Of a stretch of DNA of 48,022 nucleotides, positions 35,601 to 43,428 are shown piece by piece. Position 1 is the first letter of the stretch. Every line of letters starts with the position of its first letter. The stretch covers positions 1 through 48,022 of the forward strand of contig JAPDPR010000024.1 of the NCBI GenBank assembly GCA_034506335.1, in the 5' to 3' direction. Below the pieces are notes generated by a model. That model was given only the letters and a program-made list of their open reading frames with translations, did no database searches and was not told where the DNA came from. The stretch is from a candidate division KSB1 bacterium. GTDB taxonomy: Bacteria; Zhuqueibacterota; Zhuqueibacteria; JANLFK01; Oleimicrobiaceae. The position numbers and the translations under genes were made by a program.

Positions 35601-35633
35601 GATGTCAAGTTCGGGATCAAGGTGAACTTTTAG
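32604..35633 (+). CDS. Large TonB-dependent receptor, module B
   Basis: A 1009-residue receptor homologous to the module A receptor. It has a short signal peptide (MRVFFVLIACGLAAGLLYG), the CarboxypepD_reg-like domain (TGKIAGRVVDAETGAPLPGV), the plug (VLMDGLSLNDERSNTPYTTV, VQIQTGGFNAEYGNLRSGIV, NVITKEAD) and the barrel, ending VKFGIKVNF. GTG 32604 is favoured because GGAGG (32591-32595) is 8 bases upstream; the in-frame ATG at 32610 is 14 bases away. The 177 bases before it show no good promoter, so it is likely read through from module A. Several barrel loops differ strongly from module A (for example around residues 480-560), suggesting a different ligand after duplication. Confidence 0.92.
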   Translation: MKMRVFFVLIACGLAAGLLYGGTTGKIAGRVVDAETGAPLPGVNVIIEGTRIGAATDVNGYYVILNVPPGTYALQASMIGYARVTATNVVVNVDLTTTVDFRLKAEVLTMEQVVVEAERPIVPKDVSASQVNVESRVIASLPVQELSQVVGLQAGVRGLVIRGGDARQAAVLMDGLSLNDERSNTPYTTVPLSAVKEVQIQTGGFNAEYGNLRSGIVNVITKEADRHRYSGTISALYRPPGPKHFGPSIYDPNTYFTRPYLDPAVCWTGTASGGWDSYTQRQYPSFAGWIAVADATVQDGDPSNDLTPEGAQRLWKWQHRRQGDITKPDYVIDFSFGGPIPLVDEYLGGLRFFLSHQRLREMFVFPLSRDAYGENVSQLKLISDISPSMKLVLTGMYGEVHSVSPYDWTTTPTGDLLRGTYSVADLVSSSSGNAILYMPGYYSPASIYRNMVGLKFTHVLTPRTFYEVSLQNNINRYNTFQMSLRDTTKRYEPVPGIRVDEAPWGYWGYGVTGIGDAMIIGGWMNLGRDKSVIQTSSLRFDLTSQVDNRNQVKAGFQLVYNDLNIKSYTENPGMSTWNRTQTYHRFPYRIGAYVQDKLEFQGFIANVGLRLDYTDPNGIRYALQPYDKLYREGYGKTIEKAAPVTDAKSHLYLSPRLGVSHPITENSKLYFNYGHFLQEAASTYRFRLQREANGLVTSIGNPDLEEERTVAYELGYSQNLFDMFLLNIAAYYRDITNQPGWVYYQNVTGSVKYNITENNNYQDVRGFEVTLTKRAGGWVSGFVNYTYEVITSGYFGLLRYYQDPNMQRDYLRQNPYQERPHPRPYARANIDFLTPPEFGPKVLGLRPLGLWNLNVLASWRAGAYETYNPHNIPGLVDNVQWKDYYNLDLRLAKTFRISRYDVQFYMDVTNALNIKRLSYAGFANYYDYLDYLESLHFPWETGAEHGNDRIGEYRKEGVKYEPYDPSDPTKTKEDLERILKTKAYIDMPNLTYFTFLDPRDVKFGIKVNF

Positions 35634-35688
35634 GCAGGGTGGACAAGAGCGGTGACCACTATGAGTCCAAAGAATTTGGGAAGGTGAC

Positions 35689-37797
35689 ATGCGAATAAGA
35701 CCAGGAATCGCGGCAGTGCGGGTGAGTGCGATGCTGCTGCTCCTCGCGCTCCTTGCTTCCAGCAGCACCGGCCAGGTGGCCGGCACAGAAAAGCGCTACG
35801 TGCGCGTGGGTTCGCTGCAGAGTCTCTTCTCCGCCTATGGCTCGGAGCGGGCCTGGAACAACAGTTACTATGAGGGGATGATCTGGCCGGCCGATTATCC
35901 GCAGCAGGACAATGCCGTCATCCAGCGGCAGTGGATCGCCTGCGAGGATTTCACCGACGCGAAGGGCTACCACTGGAGCAAGTACGGCATCTACTTCGCG
36001 GCCAGTTATGTAGACATTTCCCTTTTCCCCATGGTGCTCAAGCAGACGGCCAAGTTTGAGCCCCCCACTGTGTATGTCGACGGCAACAACATCACTGCCC
36101 CGTACGCTGGCGACGTGGATGAGATAGACCCCAATCAAATCCCAGATCGCATCGTCACCAATGTGGTGAACACCACCATGGGCCTGACGATGACCCGCCG
36201 CATCTTTGCCTTCAGCCAGCAGTACCACGACAACTACTTTATCCGTGAGTACACGTTTACCAACACCGGCAACGTCGACTACGATGATGAGATTGAGCTG
36301 CACGCACCGTTGAAGGGGGTGCGCATCAGCTGGGGCGTGCGCTATAGCGTTTGCCGGGAAGGGGCCAATATGATTGGTGACGGGCAAAGCTGGGGCAAGC
36401 ACACCTGGGTCACCAAGCGTGGGGAGGACTACCCCTCGCATTTCCAGGAGCGCATCACCGAGCAGAACCCGATCGTGCAGTGGATCAGATGCGGATTTGC
36501 CTGGGCGGGTCAGTCGACCAAGAACGCCTTCGATAATGTGGGTGGCCCTGATATTCGCACCAATGGCCGGTTGTGCGCGCCACAGCATGCGGGCATCGCC
36601 GTGCTGCACGTAGACAAGAGCGCCAAGGACAAGAGCGATGACCCCTACCAACCGACGGTACTGGGCTGGCATGCAGGCGACACCTACCCCAGCGTGGGGA
36701 ACCTTCAGCCTACCGACGAAGGGAACATGATTCTGCTCTACGACATGTTGAGCGGCAATCCCCACCTTGGTCTAGGTGGCAACGAGCGCTTTGACGAGAA
36801 GTACATGGCAACGAATCCCGACCCGGTCACCGTCCACAACGACGGCGGTGGCACGAATATCTGGATCTGTTATGGGCCCTTTGACCTTGAGCCAGGCGAG
36901 AGCATCACCATCGTCGAGGCGGAGGGAGTCAGTGGGTTGAATCGACAGATGTGCGAGCTGATTGGCAAGCGGTGGAAGCAGGCCTACGACAACCCGAGCG
37001 ACAAAGGGCCATTCACGCTCCCCAACGGCTCCACAACCGACAACAAGGATGTCTACAAGAATGCCTGGGTCTACACCGGTAAGGATTCCATTCTACAGAC
37101 CTTTGGGCGGGCTAAACGCAATTATGACCTTGGTTACCGGATTCCGCAACCACCCTTGCCGCCTCCGGTCTTCGAGGTGCGCTCGGGCGGTGACCGCATC
37201 ATGCTCTCCTGGGCGCCCAGCCCTTCGGAAGAGGAACCTGGTTTTGCCGGCTACAAAATCTTCCGAGCCGTGGGTAAGCCGGACACGGTGTATCAGGAAA
37301 TTGCCACCGTGCCTAAAGGGAAGACCAGTTATGACGACCTGACTGCCGCGCGCGGCTTTTCGTACTACTACTACCTTGTAGCTTGCAATGACGGGAGCAA
37401 CAACACCACGGGCGAGGCTAACCCGACCGGGCCGCTCTGCAGCGGACGCTTCTACACAAGGACCACTGAGCCCGCATACTTGCGACGGGCCGCTGGCACG
37501 TCGCTGAGCCAAATCCGGGTGGTGCCCAACCCTTACAACATCGGGGCCAGGGACCTGCAGTACACCGGAGAGCCGGACAAGCTGATGTTCTTGGACATCC
37601 CCCCGCAGTGCACGATTAAGATCTTCACCGAGCGAGGTGACCTCATCCAGACCATTGAGCACACCGATGGCAGCGGCGATGAGGAGTGGACCTCGGTGAC
37701 CTCCTCGCGGCAGGTGGTCGTCAGTGGCGTCTACATCGCAGTCTTCGAGACGCCGGATGGCAAGAGAGCATTTCGCAAATTCGTGATCATTCGCTAA
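35689..37797 (+). CDS. Secreted ~700-residue partner protein with VPNPYN-type C-terminal domain, module B
   Basis: A 702-residue paralogue of the module A partner. Signal peptide ending near SSSTGQ; shared core marks include AFSQQYHDNYFIREYTFTNT, FDNVGGPDIRTNG and VLHVDKSAKDKSDDPYQPT. Residues ~490-590 are fibronectin-III-like (IMLSWAPSPSEEEPGFAGYK). The C-terminus again has VVPNPYNIGARDLQYTGEPD, CTIKIFTERGDLIQTIEHTD, VVVSGVYIAVFE and KFVIIR. The last ~90 residues are far more alike between the two paralogues than the middle part, as expected if the tail is a common secretion signal and the body is ligand-specific. ATG 35689 follows GGGAAGG. The next gene starts 12 bases after the stop. Function beyond surface location is not known. 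Confidence 0.8.
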   Translation: MRIRPGIAAVRVSAMLLLLALLASSSTGQVAGTEKRYVRVGSLQSLFSAYGSERAWNNSYYEGMIWPADYPQQDNAVIQRQWIACEDFTDAKGYHWSKYGIYFAASYVDISLFPMVLKQTAKFEPPTVYVDGNNITAPYAGDVDEIDPNQIPDRIVTNVVNTTMGLTMTRRIFAFSQQYHDNYFIREYTFTNTGNVDYDDEIELHAPLKGVRISWGVRYSVCREGANMIGDGQSWGKHTWVTKRGEDYPSHFQERITEQNPIVQWIRCGFAWAGQSTKNAFDNVGGPDIRTNGRLCAPQHAGIAVLHVDKSAKDKSDDPYQPTVLGWHAGDTYPSVGNLQPTDEGNMILLYDMLSGNPHLGLGGNERFDEKYMATNPDPVTVHNDGGGTNIWICYGPFDLEPGESITIVEAEGVSGLNRQMCELIGKRWKQAYDNPSDKGPFTLPNGSTTDNKDVYKNAWVYTGKDSILQTFGRAKRNYDLGYRIPQPPLPPPVFEVRSGGDRIMLSWAPSPSEEEPGFAGYKIFRAVGKPDTVYQEIATVPKGKTSYDDLTAARGFSYYYYLVACNDGSNNTTGEANPTGPLCSGRFYTRTTEPAYLRRAAGTSLSQIRVVPNPYNIGARDLQYTGEPDKLMFLDIPPQCTIKIFTERGDLIQTIEHTDGSGDEEWTSVTSSRQVVVSGVYIAVFETPDGKRAFRKFVIIR

Positions 37798-37808
37798 GGA
37801 GAGCGGAC

Positions 37809-38999
37809 ATGAGGCGATTCGCCTGTGCCCTGGTGGTTGGCGCGGTTTTAGTGGCCGCCGGGCTAAACTGTGAGAAGGAGAGACCAATTGGCCTGTATGA
37901 CCCGGCGCAGAAGTACAATCCGGACCCCATCATTACGTCGCTGGAGCCGGCCGATAGCGCCCTCGCCGGACTGGTCACGGTGACCGTGAACGGTCAGAAT
38001 TTTTCCCCGATCGCGCAAAACAACTTTGTCTATTTCGGCAAAACGAGGGTGCCCACCTTGGAGGCGTCACCGGTGCGGCTGGTGGTCAAGAGCCCGAATG
38101 TGGTGGCCGACGCAATTCCCGTCAAGGTTGCCGTTTTGGGTGCACTCTCCTTCAGCAATGTGGTCAACTACAAGCTCGTGCGTGGCGTGTTCACGATCGG
38201 TGGCTACGGCGAGTTCGACGAACCATATGTGGTGGAGTGCGACCGGGACGAAAACGTTTTTGTGGTGTTAGGCAGCAGGAATGTGGAAAAGATCACCCCG
38301 GCGGGTGAAAAACAGGTGTACGGAACAGTCCCGTTTTCCCTGCCAAGTGGCATCAAGATGGGGCCAGGAGGCTATCTGTACGTGGGGCGGCGGTCAACAA
38401 GCTTTTACCGCATTCCGCCGGGTGGAGGGGCGGCCGTGAAGTGGATTACCGCCCCGGGTCGCATCGACGACTTTGACTTTGCCTCGGACGGGACCATGTA
38501 CGCGGGCGGCAAGGGGGATTTCCTCTACAACATCAAGCCGGACGGGAGCGCGGCCGCCGTCGCCGATTACCCCAATACCTACATCCGCGCTGTCCGGGTG
38601 TTTGAAGACTACGTCTACATCGGCGGGAGAGACGATGCCACCGGTCGCCACTACGTATGGCGCAACAGGATTAACCCGGACGGCACGCTGGCGCCCAAGG
38701 AGGTTTATTTCGATTGGGGGAGCCGTATTGACACCACCTCGGAGGTCCAGGCGATTACCTTTGCCCAGGACGGCGACCTGTACATCGGCACGAATGCACC
38801 CCAGGCAGTAGTAGTGGTCCACCGCGACGGCTCATTTGAGCCCCTCTACCCGGGCGTCCTCGAGCCGGCCAGCAACTACCTGGCCTGGGGGAACAGCAAT
38901 TTCCTCTATATTTGCCGCCGGAGCGAGGACCCCAAGAAGAAGGCGGTGCTCAAGGTGAATATGCTCAAGCAGGGCGCGCCGTACTACGGTCGCACGTGA
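37809..38999 (+). CDS. IPT/TIG and beta-propeller surface protein, module B
   Basis: A 396-residue paralogue of the module A lipoprotein. It has an IPT/TIG domain (ITSLEPADSALAGLVTVTVN, GQNFSPIAQNNFVYFGK) and a beta-propeller with LYVGRR, MYAGGKGDFLYNIKPDG and VYIGGRDDATG strands, ending KVNMLKQGAPYYGRT. The signal peptide ends AAGLNCEKE. Cys21 sits where a lipobox Cys would be, but Asn at -1 is unusual, so lipidation is less sure than in module A. ATG 37809 has AAGGAG seven bases upstream; the longer open frame into the previous gene is not needed. It is the last gene of module B; the next gene has its own promoter at 39028. Confidence 0.83.
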   Translation: MRRFACALVVGAVLVAAGLNCEKERPIGLYDPAQKYNPDPIITSLEPADSALAGLVTVTVNGQNFSPIAQNNFVYFGKTRVPTLEASPVRLVVKSPNVVADAIPVKVAVLGALSFSNVVNYKLVRGVFTIGGYGEFDEPYVVECDRDENVFVVLGSRNVEKITPAGEKQVYGTVPFSLPSGIKMGPGGYLYVGRRSTSFYRIPPGGGAAVKWITAPGRIDDFDFASDGTMYAGGKGDFLYNIKPDGSAAAVADYPNTYIRAVRVFEDYVYIGGRDDATGRHYVWRNRINPDGTLAPKEVYFDWGSRIDTTSEVQAITFAQDGDLYIGTNAPQAVVVVHRDGSFEPLYPGVLEPASNYLAWGNSNFLYICRRSEDPKKKAVLKVNMLKQGAPYYGRT

Positions 39000-39027
39000 C
39001 ATTTGTCCGCCTGCATGCAGAAAAGGC

Positions 39028-39056
39028 TTGACTTTGTCCCCTGACTTCGGTATCTT
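39028..39056 (+). promoter_or_regulatory. Sigma70-type promoter before the beta-propeller sorting-domain protein
   Basis: TTGACT (39028-39033), a 17-base spacer and TATCTT (39051-39056). The leader to the ATG at 39231 is about 165 bases and G/A-rich. The -35 context (GGCTTGACTTTG) resembles that at 24580 (TGCTTGACTTTT), which suggests one housekeeping sigma factor serves both. Confidence 0.7.
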
Positions 39057-39230
39057 TCACAGAGCTTTTGCTCTTGATGTCGTTGGAAAGGGTGAATGGG
39101 AAATGGTCGAGCGGGGCGCACAGAAGCCAGGAGGCTGAAAGGAGGTGGTAGACCAGCAGAGAGGGTTTGAAGGGGATGGGGGAAAGGTGGTTGCGTCGGT
39201 TGTTAGGAGCAAACGTGGAGGAGACAAGCG

Positions 39231-40529
39231 ATGAAGAAGGTACTGTTCACGCTGTTGGCCATGACGGCCCTTGTTTCGCTGGCCGCGGCGCAGTGGGTGT
39301 TTGACGCTGATTTCGTGCGTGTGAGTCAACCTCACGGGATTGTGATCACCCCTGACAACAAGGTCTGGATCGCCCCCTACGGGAGAACGGATACGATGCG
39401 GAACGTCGCAGCCAGTGTGCCGTTGATCTACGACCTCGACGGCAATCTTGTACAGAAGCTGCGTTTCGTGAACATCGGTGGGACTCCGGATACACTGTGG
39501 AACCGCGCTCGTGGCATTGCTTTGGACAAGGACGGCAACGTGCTGTACACCGCTTTCGATGCCGTCTACCACATCAACTACCAGACGCTGGAGGGCCTGC
39601 ACAAAATATTCCCGAAAGCAGGTTCCTCGTTGACCGAAGCCGCAATGGACGAGAACGGCTACGTGTACGTGACGACGGTGCTCTCCGGCAACCCGGGCTA
39701 CATCTACGATGAGGACTTTGAGCTCTACAGCTACTTTGCCGACACCGTGAAGAGCATCCAGCGGAGTGTCATTGCTGGCAAAGACGGCAAAGACGTATAC
39801 GTAGGTGCCATTTACGCTGGTCCGAATGGCGTGCGGCACTACTACAGCCCGGACGGGCCGGATGGCACATACACCCTGGTAGACACTTTGGGGACGATAT
39901 TTAAGCCCGACAAGTCGGTGGCGCGCAACATGTGGGCGCAGTGCCTGGACTGGGACCCCTGGGGCATGATGTGGGTTGGCACCTACTGGGACAATGCCGC
40001 AGTCGACTTCAAGAGCTGGTACCAGCTTGACCCGGGCAAAGGCTATGCCGTGGTGGATAGCTTGTGCGAGCCAGCTGGCAATCCGAGCTCCGACCCCAAC
40101 CCGCCGGTCGGTGGCAAGATCTTCTCCCCGCGCGGCGTGGCTTTCTATGAGAAGGACAATGTCTGGTACGCCCTGGCCGCAGATTTCGACGGCAACGTGA
40201 TTAAGCGTTTCAAGAATTCCAACCCCTACACCGGCGTCGTCGAGGTGCACAACGGGAGCGTGGTTCGGGACTACGGGCTGATGCAGAACTACCCCAACCC
40301 CTTCAACCCGGTGACCACCATCCCCTTCACGCTGGCCAAGGCAAGCTTCGTGGAGCTGAAGGTCTACGACATGAACGGGCGTGAGATCAAGACCCTGCTC
40401 AGCCAGAAGATGAACGAGGGCGAGCACAAGGTCACCTTCGACGCCTCTGGTCTCCCCACCGGCCACTACTTCTACCGCCTGGTGGTGGACGGCAAGATCA
40501 TGACCAAGTCCATGACCCTGGTGAAGTAG
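39231..40529 (+). CDS. Secreted beta-propeller protein with type IX sorting domain (PNPFNP)
   Basis: A 432-residue exported protein. Signal peptide MKKVLFTLLAMTALVSLAAA, then an NHL/SMP-30-like beta-propeller (PHGIVITPDNKVWIAPYG, ARGIALDKDGNVLYTAFDAV, AAMDENGYVYVTTVLSG, FSPRGVAFYEKDNVWYALAA) over residues ~22-345. The C-terminal ~80 residues are a classic Por/type IX sorting domain: NYPNPFNPVTTIPFTLAKAS, a VYDMNGREIKTL strand, a GLPTGHYFYRLV strand and a final TKSMTLVK. Such proteins are carried through the outer membrane and often anchored to the surface. It is monocistronic, having its own promoter (39028) and a strong terminator (40556). The high-quality start site and terminator suggest strong expression. 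Confidence 0.88.
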   Translation: MKKVLFTLLAMTALVSLAAAQWVFDADFVRVSQPHGIVITPDNKVWIAPYGRTDTMRNVAASVPLIYDLDGNLVQKLRFVNIGGTPDTLWNRARGIALDKDGNVLYTAFDAVYHINYQTLEGLHKIFPKAGSSLTEAAMDENGYVYVTTVLSGNPGYIYDEDFELYSYFADTVKSIQRSVIAGKDGKDVYVGAIYAGPNGVRHYYSPDGPDGTYTLVDTLGTIFKPDKSVARNMWAQCLDWDPWGMMWVGTYWDNAAVDFKSWYQLDPGKGYAVVDSLCEPAGNPSSDPNPPVGGKIFSPRGVAFYEKDNVWYALAADFDGNVIKRFKNSNPYTGVVEVHNGSVVRDYGLMQNYPNPFNPVTTIPFTLAKASFVELKVYDMNGREIKTLLSQKMNEGEHKVTFDASGLPTGHYFYRLVVDGKIMTKSMTLVK

Positions 40530-40555
40530 GCAGGCCTTATTCTTGGTCGGCAGAG

Positions 40556-40589
40556 GGGCCGTTGGCAAAGACCAACGGCCCTTTTTTTT
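40556..40589 (+). terminator. Rho-independent terminator
   Basis: GGGCCGTTGG (40556-40565), loop CAAAGA, CCAACGGCCC (40572-40581), then eight T (40582-40589). This is a perfect 10-bp GC-rich stem with a U tract, 26 bases after the beta-propeller gene stop. Confidence 0.95.
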
Positions 40590-40670
40590 GACCGGCGGTA
40601 TTTTCACCCTTGATTTTGGCCTGCATATTGCCGAAATTTGTGTAGTACGAGAGCGTGAGGTAAAAGGGAG

Positions 40671-43385
40671 ATGTCATCGAAAAGGGCACGCCGATTTATC
40701 GCCAGCACAGTTGCACTCCTCGTTCTGCCTGCTTTGGCCTTGGCTGGGGGAACCGTGTACCTTGTTTTGGGCTCTGACACCGCCATCTGGGATGGGATGG
40801 ATGACGGCCGTTATGACTGTCTGTATGATCTAAGCCTCTACACAGAGCCCGCCCGAAACGCCTATCAGGTGATGGCCCCCGCGTTCCGCCAACGCTTTGT
40901 GGACTCTTATGGTCAGCCTCTGAAGATGACCTGGTGGATGATGGCGGGGAACATTTTCCGCTACGCGCGCAATACGAACGTGCCCGTGCCCAACGTCATG
41001 ACCATGTACTTGATGAAAAAGTACCACGGCGACAACGTCGTGGCCAACGGCGATGAGCTCTCCCTCCACTACCACACCTTCTTCTGGAGCGACTATGATG
41101 GCGACGGCAGGTGGTGGTGGAACCAGGCGCATACCTTCCAGGAGTGCCGGGACGATTTCGATGTGACCCTGGCGCAGCTGCTGCTCGAGGAGGGGGTTTT
41201 TCCGGTCTCCTTCCGCAGCGGCTGGCACTACATGGATAACGATTGGCAGCGGTACCTGAATCGGCTTCTCCCTTTCAGCATGCACAACGACTACCCAGCG
41301 CGAGGTGTGGACACCGCCGAGCCCCTGGACAATGTGATCGATTGGTCGCGGGCGCCAAGCCAGTGGGTTCCATACCACCCGTCGGAGGACGACTATCAGG
41401 TACCGGGAAACGGGAGAGGATGGAATGTCCGCTCCGCGCACTTTTCGACCACAGTGGCCAGGGGGTACCTGGACCAGATATTTGCGGAGGCGGACAAGGG
41501 CATCGACCAGGTGGCGTGCATCTGGGGTCACCTCCCCGAGACGGATTTTCTGAGCAACATCGCCAAGGTCGACAGTGCGGCTCACGCTGCGGCGGCGCGC
41601 TATCCGGGGGTGAGCTTCCGTTATTGCACGGCGGTGGAGGCAATGCAGCGCTGGCTTCGCAGCGACGACGTGCAAGCGCCGCGGCTCACGGTGCAGGTGG
41701 CGGGCACTGCCGAGCAGGTCCAATTGCTTATTCAGAGCGACGAACCCCTTTTCCAGCCCCAGCCGGTTGTGGCCTTCAAGGATGTGTACGAGGACTATGG
41801 GCTGGTATTCGCAGAACAAGTCGGCGACAAAACGTGGCAGGTTTCATTGCCCGCGCGTCCCATGGCAAAGGTGGGTGTGGCGGTGTGCGATACGGTGGGC
41901 AACCAGGCGCTCTTTGTCCACAGCTTCTTGCCCGATGATCTTTTCTGCGACGACGAGAGCGGTGAGCTCCAACCAGTGGTGGGGTCGTGGCGCTCAGTGC
42001 CGCAGGGAGCGTGGGGCAGAACAGCCTTGACCGCCAGTGTGGCAGCGGGTGACAGTGCGGTAGTGCACTGGTATCCACGATTGACCGAGGAAGGGCTTTA
42101 TAATGTCTTCGTGCAGGTGGCTGCCGTGAGCAACGCGGCGCGACGGGTCGAGTTCCGCCTGCGCAGCGCAGGGGCTTTGGTGGGCCAGTGCTCGTTCGAG
42201 CAAGGGCTGCCGGCGGGTACCTGGGTTTACGTGGGCACAGCTCGGTTGTCTCCTGGTTCAGGCACGTTCTTGGAAATGGCTGCTCACGGTGATGGAGTGG
42301 GAAGAACTGCGGTCGCAGACGTGGCCAAGTTCTCCGCCCTCGTGCGGGACCGTGACCTGCATGTGCAGCCGCAGGTTGTCGACCTCGGCGAGGTGAGTCG
42401 CCGCGACACGGTACGCTTTTCCCTTCAGCTGCAAAATTGGGGCGTAGAGGAGGTGACCGTCACCGCGACTTCATCAGCCCGGGGTATGGTCCAGGCTGGT
42501 CTGGCTACGCCCTTCACAGTACCGACCATGGGGCGCGTTACACTACCGGTTTTCGCTTTCTGGCCGAATTCAGGAGCGGCTATTGATTCACTCGTGTTGC
42601 TGAGCGATGACCCGCGCCGATCGCGGCTGAGCGTGCCAATCACCGCGCGAGTGCAAAACTATTTCCTCATCGTGGACAATGAGGACTCGCTACACTATCA
42701 TGAATTTGGCCAGTGGCGCTACAGTGTCGCCCAAGCATACGGGCCCACCAGTCGCTATGCCCCTTTGAACCAGACGCCGAGGGCCTACGCCACCTTCACC
42801 GGCGCGCTGGAGGTGGCGGGCGTGTACGAGCTCTTCGAGATAGTACCCACCACCGTGAATACCACGAACCACGCACTGTATGAGGTCAGCGTCGCCGGGA
42901 TTGTGCTGGATTCTGTGGTGGTCGACCAGAACCAGGGCAGCGGCTCATGGGTGCGGGTAGGCCGTTACTACTTCCCCGCTGGCGTACCGGTGCAGGTGCG
43001 GGTCATCGACACCGGCAAGAACACCAACCCTCAGGGTGTAGTGTTGCGTGCTGACGCGATCAAGTTCGCGCTGGTACAGGAAGTAACGCTGGTGGACCAG
43101 CCGCATCCCGCAGGGCAGGTGCTTCGTTTTCGACTGGAACAGAACTATCCCAACCCGTGCAATGCGCACACCACCATTGCTTATGAGCTTGGCGAAGAGT
43201 CGCACGTCCAGTTGCGGGTCTATAACACGGCCGGACAGCAAGTAGCGATCCTGGTAGACAAAGTGATGCCCCCTGGCGCCCACGCGGTTCGCTGGGATGC
43301 CCAGGATGTTCCTTCGGGGGTCTATTTCTACCGGCTGGTGACGGAACGCCACGAGGCCACCGCTAAGATGATTGTGCTGCGGTAA
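40671..43385 (+). CDS. Large secreted protein with two golvesin-like domains and a type IX sorting tail
   Basis: A 904-residue exported protein. Signal peptide to about residue 26. Residues 27-330 form a globular domain I cannot name with certainty. The ANGDELSLHYHTFF stretch (H133, H135) and a later FRSGWHY recall NodB-like polysaccharide deacetylases, but the catalytic set is not convincing. Two golvesin-type beta-sandwiches follow: ~425-556 (EEGLYNVFVQVAAVSN, ADVAKFSAL) and ~664-802 (IVDNEDSLHYHEFGQW, GSWVRVGRYYFPAG, ADAIKFALV). An ASH/HYDIN-like domain (~563-662) sits between them. The sorting tail (826-904) reads NYPNPCNAHTTIAYEL, with Cys in place of the usual Phe. The start is ATG 40671 with GAGG upstream. 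Likely a surface enzyme or adhesin acting on polysaccharide. Confidence 0.8.
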   Translation: MSSKRARRFIASTVALLVLPALALAGGTVYLVLGSDTAIWDGMDDGRYDCLYDLSLYTEPARNAYQVMAPAFRQRFVDSYGQPLKMTWWMMAGNIFRYARNTNVPVPNVMTMYLMKKYHGDNVVANGDELSLHYHTFFWSDYDGDGRWWWNQAHTFQECRDDFDVTLAQLLLEEGVFPVSFRSGWHYMDNDWQRYLNRLLPFSMHNDYPARGVDTAEPLDNVIDWSRAPSQWVPYHPSEDDYQVPGNGRGWNVRSAHFSTTVARGYLDQIFAEADKGIDQVACIWGHLPETDFLSNIAKVDSAAHAAAARYPGVSFRYCTAVEAMQRWLRSDDVQAPRLTVQVAGTAEQVQLLIQSDEPLFQPQPVVAFKDVYEDYGLVFAEQVGDKTWQVSLPARPMAKVGVAVCDTVGNQALFVHSFLPDDLFCDDESGELQPVVGSWRSVPQGAWGRTALTASVAAGDSAVVHWYPRLTEEGLYNVFVQVAAVSNAARRVEFRLRSAGALVGQCSFEQGLPAGTWVYVGTARLSPGSGTFLEMAAHGDGVGRTAVADVAKFSALVRDRDLHVQPQVVDLGEVSRRDTVRFSLQLQNWGVEEVTVTATSSARGMVQAGLATPFTVPTMGRVTLPVFAFWPNSGAAIDSLVLLSDDPRRSRLSVPITARVQNYFLIVDNEDSLHYHEFGQWRYSVAQAYGPTSRYAPLNQTPRAYATFTGALEVAGVYELFEIVPTTVNTTNHALYEVSVAGIVLDSVVVDQNQGSGSWVRVGRYYFPAGVPVQVRVIDTGKNTNPQGVVLRADAIKFALVQEVTLVDQPHPAGQVLRFRLEQNYPNPCNAHTTIAYELGEESHVQLRVYNTAGQQVAILVDKVMPPGAHAVRWDAQDVPSGVYFYRLVTERHEATAKMIVLR

Positions 43386-43428
43386 GAGCCTGACCCCGAA
43401 GAAGACGACGCAGAGGAGACTAACCCCC

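Noticed and set aside
35659..36765. 368-codon minus-strand open frame opposite the module B partner
   Set aside because: Shadow frame, Val/His-rich translation, no start context.
39057..40607. 516-codon open frame on the minus strand opposite the beta-propeller gene
   Set aside because: It mirrors a well-supported plus-strand gene that has a promoter, ribosome site and terminator; its product is low-complexity His/Val-rich and matches no family. Long antisense frames are common in GC-rich DNA.
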